Shown here: piece by piece, positions 1 to 11,759 of the stretch | Layout of the letters: each line of letters begins with the position of its first letter | Position numbering within the stretch: position 1 is the first letter of the stretch | DNA from: Fagopyrum homotropicum | Taxonomy: Eukaryota; Streptophyta; Magnoliopsida; Caryophyllales; Polygonaceae | NCBI GenBank assembly: GCA_033239125.1 | Contig: BSWB01000001.1 | Coordinates: 24,393,501-24,457,500 of the forward strand | Reading direction: 5' to 3' | Length of the DNA stretch: 64,000 nt | Notes under the pieces: model-generated | Database searches by the model: none | The model's input: the letters and a program-made list of their open reading frames with translations, nothing else | What the model was told of the DNA's origin: nothing | Program-made: the position numbers and the translations under genes

Positions 1-29
1 ATATTGATTATTTTGGTTTTCAATTGCAG

Positions 30-3000
30 GATCGTGATATTTGGAGGTCTAGGTGGTCGCAATTTTACTTCAGTTGTAGCAACGCAAGCAGGTTGTTTTC
101 GAGTAAGTTTCAACAAGTTGCTCTTATGTTACACCCGCAGTATTACTTTGCTTTTGCATTACTCAAACAAAGCACATCACACTCGTTTTTTGCCTAATTT
201 GTTATTTTTGTTTTGTTTTGTGTTGTGTTATTACGTGACAGCTGCGGATGATAAGACCAATCCTGATCGCTACTTGTTGATTTCGGCTAGTGGAGGCTTG
301 AATCAACAGAGGACAGGGGTGAGTTCAATAATCTAAAATGGATTTTTTGACAATGAATTGCTTACATTTCTACCTCTGATGCAAGAGGTTCAGTATGGAG
401 GGGACCATGAATTTTGTTTTCTTGAATAGGTTTTCGTGATGACTTTCTTTTCTCTTTTATCTTTGTGTCATTTCATCAGTATTCTATGTTGTTGTAAGAT
501 ATTGATGAAAATTGACAGTGAATGTGTCAGATGAAGAGTGATGTTGCTTCTGCACTCTACTCTGATCATTTAACCATCAAATTGCTGATGTAGCATGTTT
601 CATGGTTTATGACTTCCCTTTCCTCTTTCTCTTGTTTTCAGTAAACATAAAGTGAATGCTAGTGTTCTAGCACTTATTGTCACTGTTAGGCAGTGATAAA
701 TTTAGAAACACATGCAATGTATGAATACTATAATGATGATCAGATCTTACGTGAGAGGAAACCAAGATGCTCAGCTTAATTGATCCATTTATATATGCAT
801 TTATTTTATTTTTTTCCATTTTCCATGTAATTCAGCAGTGTTTCTGAAATGAGTAGTCTTATATCTTATTTCTTATATTTAGTTTATGCTTCGCTGATCA
901 ACTTACAGGAGTGTTTTGTTTTGATAATGGCAACAGATAATAGATGCTGTAGTTGCTGCCTACATTTTAAACGCCACTCTTCTTGTTCCCATGTTGGACC
1001 AAACATCTTATTGGAAGGATGTCAGGTTTGTTTTGGAATATTCAAACTACTAAAATTCTCATAATATCCAAATAGTCCAATCCAATATGAGATCAAGAGG
1101 ATAGAAATTAATACTTAACTTATATGGCCGATTGTTTATGCAGTGACTTCAATGATATCTTTGATGTGGATTGGTTTATATCCTTTCTGTCGAAGGATGT
1201 CAAAATAGTAAAACAACTTCCACCTGTGGGAGGAAAGGCTATTATACCCATACATGTTCGTGTTCCAAGGAAATGTACTCCGGACTGTTATCTGACACGG
1301 GTCCTGCCTCTTCTTGAGAAGAAACATGTAAGTTGTTGTTTTTAGACGATTCACCTTAAATTCTCTACATCTTAAGTTCAAATTTTCATTGAGATTACTT
1401 CCTTTGTCACTGTAAGAATTCTATACTCAGTAAAGCTGGGGATCGTGCCAAAATTATGCATCCACATTCTTTGTGATATTGTTGATTGTTATAATCTTGT
1501 ATTACCCTTGTAATATTCTGGGCCGATGAAGACTATATTATAAAACAAGCGTTTTGCAAGTCTTGTGCTAGAGATCTTTTATTGAACACTACCTAGATGT
1601 ATTTTCAAAACCCGAGGTTTGTGTAATTTATTAGTTCCTATTCAGAATTGCACTTGTTGTCATGTTTAAGTAACTGTTATGCTTGGCGTGTCTTGATGAG
1701 CAAATGTGGTAGCCATGTCTCTCCGTGACCTTGAAAACTGTTGTTTTAGCTTCTTCGGTTGCATGAACCCTTTTCTTGTTGTACAGGTTGTCCAGCTTAC
1801 AAAATTTGACTACAGACTAGCAAATAGTTTGGACCTTGATTTGCAGAAGTTAAGGTGTAGAGTTAATTATCATGCCTTACAATTCACGGATCCTATTCTT
1901 GAGATGGGAAGGAAGCTTGTTGAAAGAATGAGATTGAAAAATAAACATTTCATTGCTTTGCATCTGCGGTAAGAAACCAAATATAATCAACTGCACTTCA
2001 TTGAAATATGTACATTCAATCATCACATGCTTTCGTAATAAAGTCTTACGAAGAGTTGAAGAGAATATCTTGTATTTAATGTTGCAGGTTTGAACCCGAC
2101 ATGCTTGCATTCTCTGGATGTGATTATGGTGGAGGGGAACAAGAAAGGAATGAGCTTGGGGCTCTAAGAAAGCGGTGGAAGTCTTTACATGTAAGCTAAT
2201 ACTTAATGTTTGATCATATACTTACTTTGTAAATAGGAAAGTTCTAAATGTCAAGTATCCTAACTTGTGTTTCAAAATTTTACATAGAAACCCAACCCTG
2301 AAAAGCAAATGAGGCAGGGAAGATGCCCCCTCACCCCGGAGCAAGTTGGACTAATGTTGAGAGCACTAGGGTACGGAAGTGATGTTCATATCTATGTTGC
2401 CTCGGGTGAAGTCTACCGTGGACAAGAGACATTGGCACCTCTTAAAGCACTCTTTCCAAATTTTCATTCTAAAGATACTATTGCCAGTAAAGAAGAGTTG
2501 GGTCCATTTGCAGAATATTCCGCTCGCATGGCTGCACTAGATTTTATCGTCTGTGATGAAAGTGATGTTTTTGTCACCAATAACAATGGCAATATGGCCA
2601 GGATTCTTGCAGGAAGAAGGTATGTTTTGGTAATTAAACATATTCAACATTGATCTCCTGTTACATTTGGCTGAACAACTCTATGTTTGTTTGCAGGAGA
2701 TACTTTGGCCACAAACCAACAATCCGTCCAAATGCAAAGAAACTATACCAACTGTTTGTGAATCGGAATAACACAACATGGGAAGAATATGCTTCCGGTG
2801 TCAGGGCTGCACAAACCGGCTTCATGGGTGAGCCAAACGAGATAAAGCCAGGACGTGGTGAATTCCATGAAAACCCTGCATCTTGTATATGTCAAAGTTC
2901 CTTGATCAAAACTCGAGGGTCTGATACCCAAAGCCAAAACGAATTGAGGTATAACAGAAACAATCTTGGTGAGCCTAATAGTGATTACCAAAGTGGTGAA

Positions 3001-3150
3001 CACGAGCAATATCCTGTTGACGCGGATGAGACAGAGAACGAAAATGAACATGGTATTCTACAAGCAATCAACCTTGGTAGGAAAAGCGCGGGTTTAAGTC
3101 CTTCCCTCAAAGCTGAGCAATCAGAGTACGAACAACTACTTTCAGATTGA
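30..3150 (+). CDS. O-fucosyltransferase family protein, 3' part (8 exons, 5' end outside window)
   Basis: Plant GDP-fucose protein O-fucosyltransferase-like protein, normally a Golgi type II membrane glycosyltransferase; the individual acceptor is unknown for most plant members. The gene enters from the left edge. Exons read from GT-AG junctions that all keep frame: 30-102, 242-318, 937-1025, 1144-1327, 1787-1968, 2088-2190, 2288-2619 and 2697-3150 (TGA 3148-3150), giving 497 residues. Family motifs seen are SASGGLNQQRTG (exon 242-318), HLRFEPDMLAFSGCDYGGG across the 1968/2088 junction with the conserved His-x-Arg of the nucleotide-sugar site, and NGNMARILAGRRRYFGH across 2619/2697. The N-terminal membrane anchor is not in the window. 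The last ~80 residues are acidic and low in complexity, as in many relatives. The acceptor specificity cannot be told from sequence. Confidence 0.93.
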
Positions 3151-3958
3151 TAAGCATTCAACTAACTGCTTACGGACAGAACGGGCAACGATGGCGACCT
3201 GTACATAATGTTTTTTGACATGATACTAATGTATTTATAGGTTGTTCAAATTCCTTGTATAGGAATCATAGGATGACAGAAAAGAAAGAAAGCAGAGCAT
3301 TGTAGCCTCAAGCTTGAACATCTTCCTGGGTATACATACACATAGGTAGAAATTTTCTTGTTGATTCTTTGTTTAACTTAACAAATTATTTATGTCATGG
3401 AGATCAGGTACCAATTGTTAAAGCCTATAGACGTTAATATGGATTGTCTTTAATCTTTTGGTCTCAATTTTTTGTTGACTCATTACTAATATTATTTCCT
3501 TCTTGATTTTGGTTGGGTTACTTTTTTTCTTAGCCTTAATTGCGCATTACCATATATATATATATATATATTGTAAAGAGGTCTCAATTTTATGGAGCTT
3601 ATAAAGGTTATTTCAAAAAAGAATAAGTTAAAAAAGTAGGTATTTGTAATACAATCTTACGTAACTTAATCGTAACTTATATTCATTTCATAAGTTGCAT
3701 CCCCTAAACACCCGTCAAACTTATTAAAAAATATAAGCTCGCTCAACAACTTATATTTCAACTACCCAATATGCTTCAAGTATCATAATCTTCGGCTTCA
3801 ACTTGGTATTCCTAACCACCCATCAAACTTATATAAATATAAATAAGTTCATTCAATCAACTACATATTTCAACTATCCAATATGCTTTAACTAATCAAT
3901 ATCTTTCAGCAATTATAAGCTTGTTTAGTTGCTACCTTATTAATAATCTTGATATACA
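3151..3958. other. Downstream intergenic region with (AT)n and a diverged ~108-bp duplication
   Basis: 3' flank of the fucosyltransferase gene with no convincing frame. It holds an (AT)n tract at 3552-3571. Two diverged copies of a stretch that starts CCATCAAACTTAT/CCGTCAAACTTAT and ends CCAATATGCTT lie near 3712-3778 and 3820-3890. The right edge is a short T run (about 3959-3966), which I read as the poly(A) end of the minus-strand LINE that follows. Confidence 0.5.
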
Positions 3959-6130
3959 TTTTTTTAGGTGAAGGAGAGTCGGTGGTTTCCGGCGCATCTG
4001 ATCGCGCTTCTTATAAATGAAAAGAAGACTAAGTGATCATCACTCGGGATAATCTGATCCCTTACATCGGAAAGTAAAAGATCAACTACACCCACTAGGG
4101 GTGTCAAACAATACACTTAACCGAGAGGAAAGTCAAAAGAAAAACTAGCAAGATAGTCTGCAACGTTATTCGCCTCACGGTAGGCATGCCAATACTAGAT
4201 GTTCCAGTCCCTTTTGATAAAGTCGTGACATTTGCTAACCAGACTAGCAAGAGGATGACAACGGGGGCCGTCCTACCCAGTAGCAAGATTGTCATCTGAG
4301 AGTCCAATTTCACAATCACCTTACGGTAACCACACTCCCAAGCGAGCTTTAGACCATGGTATATACCCCACAACTCTGCCATTGGTACAGTGCACATACC
4401 TAGGTTGACAACGGCAGAAGGAATGGTGAAGAAGTCGTCGATCCGAATGTTAGCATTAAGGTTGCGCCAAAGGTTCTTATTGTGTGCATAATCCCTAAAC
4501 AAGTGAATCAAGGATACGCTCTTTGTCGTGTTTAAGGGACACACTACGACTTCAGTGATGTGGCGCCTATATCTCTCCTCATTAGACAACACCCCACCTT
4601 GAAACAATTTCCATGCAAACACTCAATCATGTACTTGCAAACTCCATACATTTTTACACAAAACCATGTCAACAGTAGGGTTGACATCACCTCCCCTGAG
4701 CATGTTGTACGCAGTCTTGACATAGAAGTTTCCATATGGGTTGTGTATCCAACTTAGCTCATCTTTGTGTGTAATAGTCAAGGGCGGCCCTTGAGGGGGC
4801 AGGTGGGCCAGCTGCTTCACCCTCAAAAAAAAAAAAATATTGTAAAAAAAAAATCGTTTCAAAATGGGTTGTGGTTTCTCTCGTTTATAAAATTATTTCT
4901 ACGATTTATTATTTTTTTAAATATCACTATTCTTGTGTTATATTTAAATGTTTTTTTGGATCTTTCGCCGAAGTGAACGAAACTTCAAAAGAACTTCCCG
5001 TTTTAGGCTCGGAGTTAAACAATTCACCAAAATGCACGAGATTTGTTGTTTTGAGTAGAAGCCCGGTCTTAGACCGCACTCTTATTTGTAAAACGCGTTG
5101 TTGAGGACAACGTTTTAATATCCGGAATAAAGATAATAAAAACACAAATAGAGTTGCGGTCTTAGACCGCGCCTATAGTGTAACGTTGTTGAAAGAAAAA
5201 AAAACTAAAGAGAGGACAACTATTTTTTTTAAAAAAAAATATATATACCGCGCTTTTAAGTGTAATGTTTTTTTTTAATTTTTTTTTTGTATTTTGTTTA
5301 ATTAGAACATTAAAGCGCAGTTTGTAACCGCTCTTCTTTTTGCAATAGACGTAGTCTACGACTGCGCTTGTTCTCCAACACGAAAATCTCGTGTATTTGG
5401 GGAATAATTTTGCTCCGAAGCTAATTTGAGAAAAATTTCCCCATTTTTGTTTATTGTGGCGAAAAATTCTGTTTTTTTTCTACTTTCCATTTGATAGATA
5501 ATTTCCCTTTTTGGCAACATGATTATTCGAGCAGTTAATTATTCAGTATTATCAAAATATGTCAATTCGCAAGATGGGTTTACACCCTTTGTTGTCAGAT
5601 TGACTGTTTATTTGTAACATTCACTATTTATTTTTGGTAGACTTGTAGTCAAAACTTCGTAAGTAGATGACATATTGACTTTATTTTTATCGCTATTTTA
5701 TTTTCATAGATATTTTTATCGAAAATAAATTTCCGTCCCCCCCCCCTAAAATCTTGCGGCCGCCACTGGTAATAGTGTAGCTTTCCAAGGCTGGATCATT
5801 CGCTTTTGGGCCTGGTGCCAAAGCTGCCAATATTAGCAGTGTTTTAGACGACAGAAGGTTGCACAGTGCGCCCCAGTTCCAGCCCTCCTCCTAATTCCAT
5901 AAATCTCGCACTCTTCGTGGTTGGAACTCGATATCAACAGGACCCAATGTGTTATCCCTCAACGGATTGTCTCCCATCTAAATGTTCTCCCGAAAAGCTA
6001 TAGTATTACCATCCCCTAGAGTCCATTTGTGACCCAGAAACACCACATCTCTCACACCTATCTGTATACTTTTCCACACATGAGAAGACATAAAATGTGT
6101 TCTCTCATTATTCCTAAACGAACACTTAGT
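3959..6130 (-). mobile_element. Degenerate L1-type LINE 3' end, split by a hAT-like insertion
   Basis: Minus-strand remnant of ORF2 of a plant non-LTR retrotransposon. From the 5' side it reads GHKWTLGDGNTIAF and GDNPLRD (about 6060-5960, the region before the zinc-binding domain). After the inserted element it reads HKDELSWIHNPYGNFYVKTA (4770-4690), then the reverse-transcriptase zinc-binding part (AWKLFQGGVLSNEERYRRH, 4615-4560), then an RNase H-like domain (PMAELWGIYHGLKLAWECGY, about 4390-4320) and the C-terminal REANNVADYLASF. It ends in a short oligo-A (T run 3959-3966 on the + strand). Frameshifts and stops make it non-functional. The two halves rejoin in frame (TIT-HKDEL) when the 4779-5768 element and one target duplication are removed. 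Endonuclease and most of the reverse transcriptase are missing. Confidence 0.8.
4779..5768 (-). mobile_element. Non-autonomous hAT-like element, copy 1 (990 bp), inserted in the LINE
   Basis: The ends are imperfect inverted repeats: left CAAGGGCGGCC, right end read inward CAGTGGCGGCC. A perfect 8-bp target duplication GTAATAGT flanks it (4771-4778 and 5769-5776), and 8 bp is the hAT length. No transposase frame is present. The interior holds several GC-rich words such as GCGGTCTTAGACCGC inside AT-rich sequence. A second, shorter copy lies at 21348-21977 in the opposite orientation and matches from the CAGTGGCG end for over 100 bp before an internal deletion. Confidence 0.85.
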
Positions 6131-6214
6131 AATATTAGTATCATGATCGAAAGTTTATGTTGGTTACTGTAAGTGCGAGAAGAAAGTGTTGATTAAGTTA
6201 CACTTGAACTACCA

Positions 6215-6720
6215 TCCAGGTCAAGTGGAGTCCCCCAAGATCTGGAGCAGTGAAGATCAACATTGATGATTCGATTTGAGAAGATGGACATGCGTCTGTA
6301 GTCGGTGTTTCAAAAAATGATGTTGTCGAGTGACAACGGGGTTTTGTTGTGAATCTTGGGTTGTGTACGGTCCTCGTGGTGGAGTTATGGGTAGTGTTAT
6401 ATGGTCTAAGTGGGCTTGAGATTGTGGTTATAGAGTGGTGGAACTGGAATTCACAACTTGTGACTACACTCTTAGCGAATGACATTACCCAGAGTCATCC
6501 GCTTGTTAGTTTTGTGCTTATGACAAGACTTTATTAAAAGGAATTGCGTAATGCAGATCCATCATGCCTATCATGAGGCGAATTATATCGCAGATTTTTT
6601 TGCTCCTTTATTTTTTAATTTTCTGAACGGTTTTCATGTATTGCTTGACTCTTCCGAAGATATGAATCTTTTATGTTATGGCGTAAGGGTGTTATCCCAT
6701 ATGATTACTACTTAACCTTT
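6215..6720 (+). mobile_element. Second LINE 3' fragment (RNase H region), opposite orientation
   Basis: Plus-strand remnant of the same LINE family as 3959-6130. Conceptual translation with stops gives VKWSPPRSGAVKINIDDS, then GFVVNLGLCTV, VVELWVVLYGLSGLEIVV, DSQ-like LVTTLLAND, and EANYIADFFAPLF near 6570-6605. Each piece lines up with the RNase H domain of the minus-strand copy (VVNLGMCTV, AELWGIYHGL, EANNVADYLASF). At least two stops (TGA near 6278 and 6330) and a frameshift break it. No target duplication was found. Confidence 0.65.
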
Positions 6721-6767
6721 AGGCTCGACGTACTTCCGACCTAAAAATGGTAACACTTGAACTAAGA

Positions 6768-6809
6768 TGGGCCGCCCAGCTAAAAGAATGGCCCACAATA
6801 GGCTGGGCT
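6768..6809 (+). promoter_or_regulatory. Cluster of site II (TGGGCC/T) promoter elements
   Basis: TGGGCC at 6768-6773, GCCCA (reverse of TGGGC) at 6775-6779, GGCCCA (reverse of TGGGCC) at 6790-6795 and TGGGCT at 6804-6809, about 140-180 bp upstream of the uL13 start codon. Site II elements are established features of plant ribosomal-protein and mitochondrial-protein promoters and bind TCP factors. A near-telobox (AAACCCTCA) lies at about 6901-6909. No clear TATA box is seen, which is normal for this promoter class. Confidence 0.6.
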
Positions 6810-6949
6810 TCATATACTGCAATCAAAATTTATTTTTTCCTTTTTATTTTTTTAAAAAAATTCAAGCTTCAGCCGTCTCCTTCCTCCGGGTTTATGCGCT
6901 AAACCCTCACTACTTGCGCTCGCTTGCTCGTGCTCTGGAGAAGGCAGAA

Positions 6950-9139
6950 ATGGCGGCCGCGGCTAGTTCTGGCGGTAATATGAAGGTACTTCTGTGAATC
7001 TACATATCTGCATCTTCTTTTTCATCGTTGTGTGTGTGCGCTTTTTTGGGTGATATTGGGTACCAAATTAATACTGTTTGTAGATCTTCAATTGAAAGCA
7101 TCAACTTCGCTAAAAGAATCATAGATAGGAGATTTACTTTGATTCTGAAACATGTGCTTGTGCAAAACTGTCGAAGAGTTACTAGTTTGCCACTTTAACC
7201 CAAAGTGGGAACCGTAACTCAAAATTAGGGCTTCAATCCCTTATTTGTTTGTGAAATATTCTCAGCTAAAATGCTGATGTTTCTCGTGGCATGATGTGTT
7301 TGCTATCATGTTTTGATCTCCGGATCACCTTCATAAGGCATTGGTGTTCCGTGTCCCTATTCTACCTGACTAATCGTGTCAACTGTAGAATTATCATTGA
7401 GTTATCGATTTGATAAAAAATCATATGGTGTTTAATCTTTTTGCAGAAAGCATTATCTGGTATTAGACGCATTAATCTGGACGGCTTGCGGTGGAGGGTC
7501 TTCGATGCTAAAGGCCAGGTCAGAGATAAATAATCTGCGTTCTGTAATAGGCTTATCTTCTGTTTTCCTCCTTTTGTAAGATGTAATGAATCTCTTCATT
7601 GATGCCTTTGATACTGGCTAATAATCTACATAGAGAATGATCTTATGTTTGATAACTCGACTTAGTATATGGAAATAATTATTTTTGATGTTTCTTGACT
7701 TAGTTATGGTTTTAGCTTGTGAGGCTGTGCTCGTGGTTCTTGTTCCGATGATTCCCGTGCTTTGAATTGTAGGTCCTTGGAAGGTTGTCCTCACAGTTAT
7801 CTACTGTCCTCCAAGGAAAGGATAAGCCAACATACGCACCCAACCGTGATGATGGCGACATGTGCATTGTCCTCAATGCAAAGGACATCTGTGTCACAGG
7901 GCGGAAACTTACTGATAAAGTCTACTACTGGCATACTGGGCAAGTATTATTGATCAATTTGTTATTCATACTTTGAATTTTCTGTGGTAAAAAATGTACC
8001 ATGATCTTTAACATAGTTTGAAGCTATCCTTTTCTAAATTCTGCTGAAGTAATTTGCTATCAACCTCTGTTAATAGCTTTAGGCGATTATCCAAACCCAT
8101 CGGTAGGTATGTAGGATCATTTGGCAATATGGAGTACCCTAAGTTCCTATCTAGAAATTTCTTCCAATTGGTACAGAGTAACATATTCAAGTATTTGTAC
8201 AATATTGTTTTTGGTGTTGATATCTGAAAGCTGCAAGCCTTTAAGATATCTGTTAACAAGGCTTCGGTATTGTGCTTCCAAAGAATCATATTCCCAATTC
8301 GCTATTTTCAAGATTTACTGTCCATTTATTTAAATTTTGTCATTCCCGTTTATCCCATGTACCATCTTTCAGTTGTAAGTATTTTAATTCAAAGGAAAAT
8401 TGTTATTTATTTTTCTAGATGATCTGGAAATCGAAATGTCTGAATAATACTTTTGAGGAATTTTCATCCCTACTGGGTGAAGTATTTTTTGTCCACAACT
8501 TCCAGAACCCATCCTTCCACAGGTCTGTAACAACTTTACTCTTATAAGCTGTTTTGTTTTTGGTTTGTAGATATGTTGGCCACCTCAAGGAAAGAACCTT
8601 GAAGGATCAAATGGCTAAGGATCCTACTGAGGTTATTCGTAAAGCCGTAACACGCATGCTTCCTCGAAATAATCTGCGAGATGTAAGTGTTTCCCCTCTA
8701 GTCTGGTTCTCTATGAGCATTTTTTTAAAGCATTTTATAAAACCATTTGCACATTCCCGCACCACTCCCATGTCACATTGATCAGTCAAATTTTTACAAG
8801 TTTGTTAGGAGTTTGTTTGGTGTTTTGGGAACCTGTATAATGCACATCGGTGAAAGAATTGTGAATCAAATCCATAACATTCAAACAAATCTTAGACATT
8901 TGTTCATCGGAGCTGTGAGTCATTATTCATAATATGCGTTGCACTTGCAGGATAGGCTCAGGAAATTAAGAATATTCACAGGCAGTGAGCATCCATTTGG
9001 TGATCGGCCCCTTGATCCATACACGATGCCTCCAAGGAATGTTCGGGAGATGAGGCCCCGTGCAAGACGAGCCATGATTCGAGCAGAGAAGAAAGCTGAG
9101 CAACAAGAACAAAAGCAGCAGCAGCAACAACAACAGTGA
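6950..9139 (+). CDS. Organellar (probably mitochondrial) large-subunit ribosomal protein uL13, 5 exons
   Basis: Bacterial-type ribosomal protein L13 of an organellar large subunit. Exons: 6950-6985, 7447-7518, 7773-7939, 8571-8682 and 8951-9139 (TGA 9137-9139), in total 576 bp, 191 residues. The start is the ATG at 6950, giving a short alanine-rich N terminus. Core motifs are VLGRLSS, NAKDICVTGRKLTDKVYYWH, GYVGHLKERTLKDQM, PTEVIRKAVTRMLPRN and FTGSEHPFGDRPLDPY. The C-terminal tail is glutamine-rich. The bacterial-type core without a long plastid transit peptide favours the mitochondrial form, but targeting is inferred. Intron 7940-8570 starts with GC, not GT; only this junction keeps the frame (GG|GCAAGT...TAG|A, restoring TGYVGHL). 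The other introns are GT-AG. Three tandem exons end in phase 0. Confidence 0.93.
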
Positions 9140-10435
9140 TGTTTTACATCTCCACCAAGTGTTTCAATGTTGGTTTTCGGTGCAACTCAGAAGTCTTTCT
9201 GTCGAACTAAATTGGTTGTTCTGTTATGCATCTTCAAAGAGGCTAATCATAGAAAGGGATTCTAGCATTGCCTTAATTGGTCAGCAGTGTACGGCTTAAT
9301 GTACCAAACATAATTACTATAGACAAATAAAATTTAGTGTTATGTTTATCGAAAAGTTCATTTCTTTTATATTTTTTAATTAACAAAAAAGATTTGATGT
9401 ATGGGAACAAGACACCCAACTGGATTTATATGGATCAGGAGTCACGAGGGTTGCATTAAGGGATGGGTCAATTTCGAATGAAGATGCATATGATCGACTA
9501 TTTTGTAATCAATAGTAGGACTGTTCGACGTAGGTTTTTCGGTAGTTTTGTGTTTGTTTTGGTACTGTTGATTATTTGTTAGATTTGATTTCTAATCATT
9601 TCTAAGTTGTCTTTAATGGCATTTTTTAAGTCCACCATAAAAATCAATTGGAAAATCTACTTTCACCGAATTTAAATTAGATTTTTTTAATAGATTTTCA
9701 TGCTTTATAAAACTATTAAAAAAAAACTATACAAGCAACTATGAAAAAAACTAAACGTACCCAAAAAATTTCAACACCACAAAAATTTCACATTACCGAA
9801 CACGCTTACGTTAATTTTCTTAATACAATGATTAGAAAGGCATCTAATTTAATGGAGGGTGAAATGAATAAGCGTAATACTACTTGGGATGTGATGTGAT
9901 TGGAATAATTGACTGACTTTCCTTATGTTACATCGTACAAAGGAGGGTCGCTTTTGGTGGGGTCACAATAGTGCTCATGGTACAGGATGGCATATATGGC
10001 CTATAGTCTATGGACAGGGTACTACAATATCCGGTCTCAACTGTAAATTGGATCGGTCATATTTTTTTTAATTTTTTATTTTAAAAATAAAAACCGGTTC
10101 GAAACCATTGACGGCGTGCCATCTAATGGGCCGAAAGGCCGAAAAATTCGGCAGTCGGTCTAAACCGTCACGAAGGATCACAAGAAAAGGAGAAAAAAAA
10201 ACACAAAAATTAATCAAAATGAAACCGAAGGCAAAAAAAATCTTCAAGGAAAAGCAAGGTGATCTAGTCAGCAGAAAGCACCGAGCATAAACATTCATTT
10301 TTGAAGGAAGTAAACACGAGGAAGCCTGAGAACAACTGTGGACACCTCATATTTGGACTGCAACAGAGCCGTTACAAGACGATTACAAATCTACGCCCTC
10401 TTCTCGACAAACGCACGAAATTGGATTGGTTATAT
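9140..10435. other. Intergenic, 3' flank of the uL13 gene, no gene seen
   Basis: AT-rich sequence with a possible polyadenylation signal AATAAA at about 9326-9331. No coding frame, inverted-repeat element or RNA gene could be supported. A short GGCC/CCGG-rich stretch with palindromic pieces (for example GGGCCGAAAGGCC) occurs near 10120-10145. Confidence 0.4.
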
Positions 10436-10449
10436 TATATATATATATA

Positions 10450-11577
10450 ATATGACCGTTCCAATTTCGATACGTGAAATTGTGGTCAAATTTTATTACA
10501 AAACTGCCCATACAATTTTAAATCACACAAAATGACCCATATATTTTATTCTTTCAAAAATCATCCATGTTATTTTTGTATACTTAACGAATTATGTAAT
10601 AAAGGCTAATCGTCACTTTATTCTTAAATATTTAAGGTAGTTTATTCAATAATAAACTATAAAACTATAAAAATAAAGTTTTTGTTAATAGACCCATATT
10701 TGGTGTCATTATTGTTTTATGGATAGTTTGAGGGAAAAAAATTATGTTTAGGGTAACGAAAGAATATATCACTTAATGGAAAACTTATTTAATTTAAAAT
10801 TTTAAAATTATTATATTTAACGTAAATTTGTGAAAAAAGATCTCCATTTATTTTTTTAAAATTTTTGAAAGTCAATCTTGTTTTAATACCAAAAATGTGT
10901 GGGAATGTCACCAAGTATGGATCTTTTAACCATTTTCTTTTTAGAATTGTACAACTTCTAAAACATTCTTATAGTAATACTTTATATAAATTGCCTAAAT
11001 ATTTAAGAATAAAGTGATAACTAACTATTATTACATAATTCTCTCAAAAAAAATAACTATTATTACATAATCCAGGTATACAAAAATAATAGAGAAAATT
11101 GCCTAAATAGTACCCCATCTTCTAGACTAACTAAACTTTAGTATCCCGTCGTTTAAACTATCATAACGATACCTCACCTATTGAGTCCGACCAAAGATTA
11201 GTATCTAGATCACTGTTCACACGTTAAGTTAACATATCGGTATTGAATATCAGGGGCAAAATTGTCCACCTACCTTATACATAAAGCTTATATTACTACA
11301 GATTTTCAACACCGATTTGTTAACTTAACGTGTGAACGGTAATCTAGATACTAATCTTTGGTCAGACTCAATATGTGAGGTACCGTTCTGATAGTTTAAA
11401 CGACGGGTACTAAAGTTTAGTCAGCCTAAAAGATGCGGTACTGTTTAGACAATTTTCTCAAAATAATATGGGTGATTTTTGAAAGAAAATATAATGTAGT
11501 GGTGATTTTTGTGTGATTTAAAAGTTATGGGCGGTTTTTATAATAAAATTGGTCAAAATTTCACCTCGTATCAAAAT
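10450..11577. repeat. Foldback (long inverted repeat) element enclosing a MITE
   Basis: The left arm (about 10450-10650) and the right arm (about 10975-11577, interrupted by the MITE at 11092-11459) are inverted copies. Paired words include GATACG/CGTATC at the outer edge, CTTTCAAAAATCA against TGATTTTTGAAAG, TTTTTGTATAC against GTATACAAAAA, and CTTTATTCTTAAATATTTA against TAAATATTTAAGAATAAAG. No transposase frame was seen, and I could not identify a target duplication. It could be a Mutator-type foldback element or a large MITE. Confidence 0.6.
11092..11459. mobile_element. Mutator-type MITE (368 bp) with long terminal inverted repeats
   Basis: The element starts GAGAAAATTGCCTAAA and ends in the inverted counterpart TTTAGACAATTTTCTC. 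The arms remain similar for about 150 bp each (shared words include GTCGTTTAAACTATCA, GACCAAAGATTAGTATCTAG, TTCACACGTTAAGTTAAC). A perfect 9-bp target duplication AAAATAATA flanks it (11083-11091 and 11460-11468), the length made by Mutator-like transposases. It contains no coding frame and was inserted into the right arm of the 10450-11577 foldback. Confidence 0.88.
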
Positions 11578-11759
11578 TGATTTAATGTGAAATAATGTGT
11601 ATACCAACTAATAATTTTTGAAGTTTATATTATTTTTTGTTCATGCCTTATAGTTGATATTTTTTTTAAAACCATTTTTCCATAATTTAATAGGGTAATT
11701 GTGTATTATATTGAGGGGCGTGTTATATACACAATTTTAAAATTACTTGGTACCAAATA

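Noticed and set aside
4104..4622. 172-codon minus-strand frame as a host gene
   Set aside because: It is the zinc-binding and RNase H part of a LINE, with an opposite-strand sister at 6215-6720.
7941..7946. A GT donor at the next GT (CAA|GTATTA) for intron 3 of the uL13 gene
   Set aside because: It would shift the frame before GYVGHLKER; the GC donor one codon earlier keeps it.
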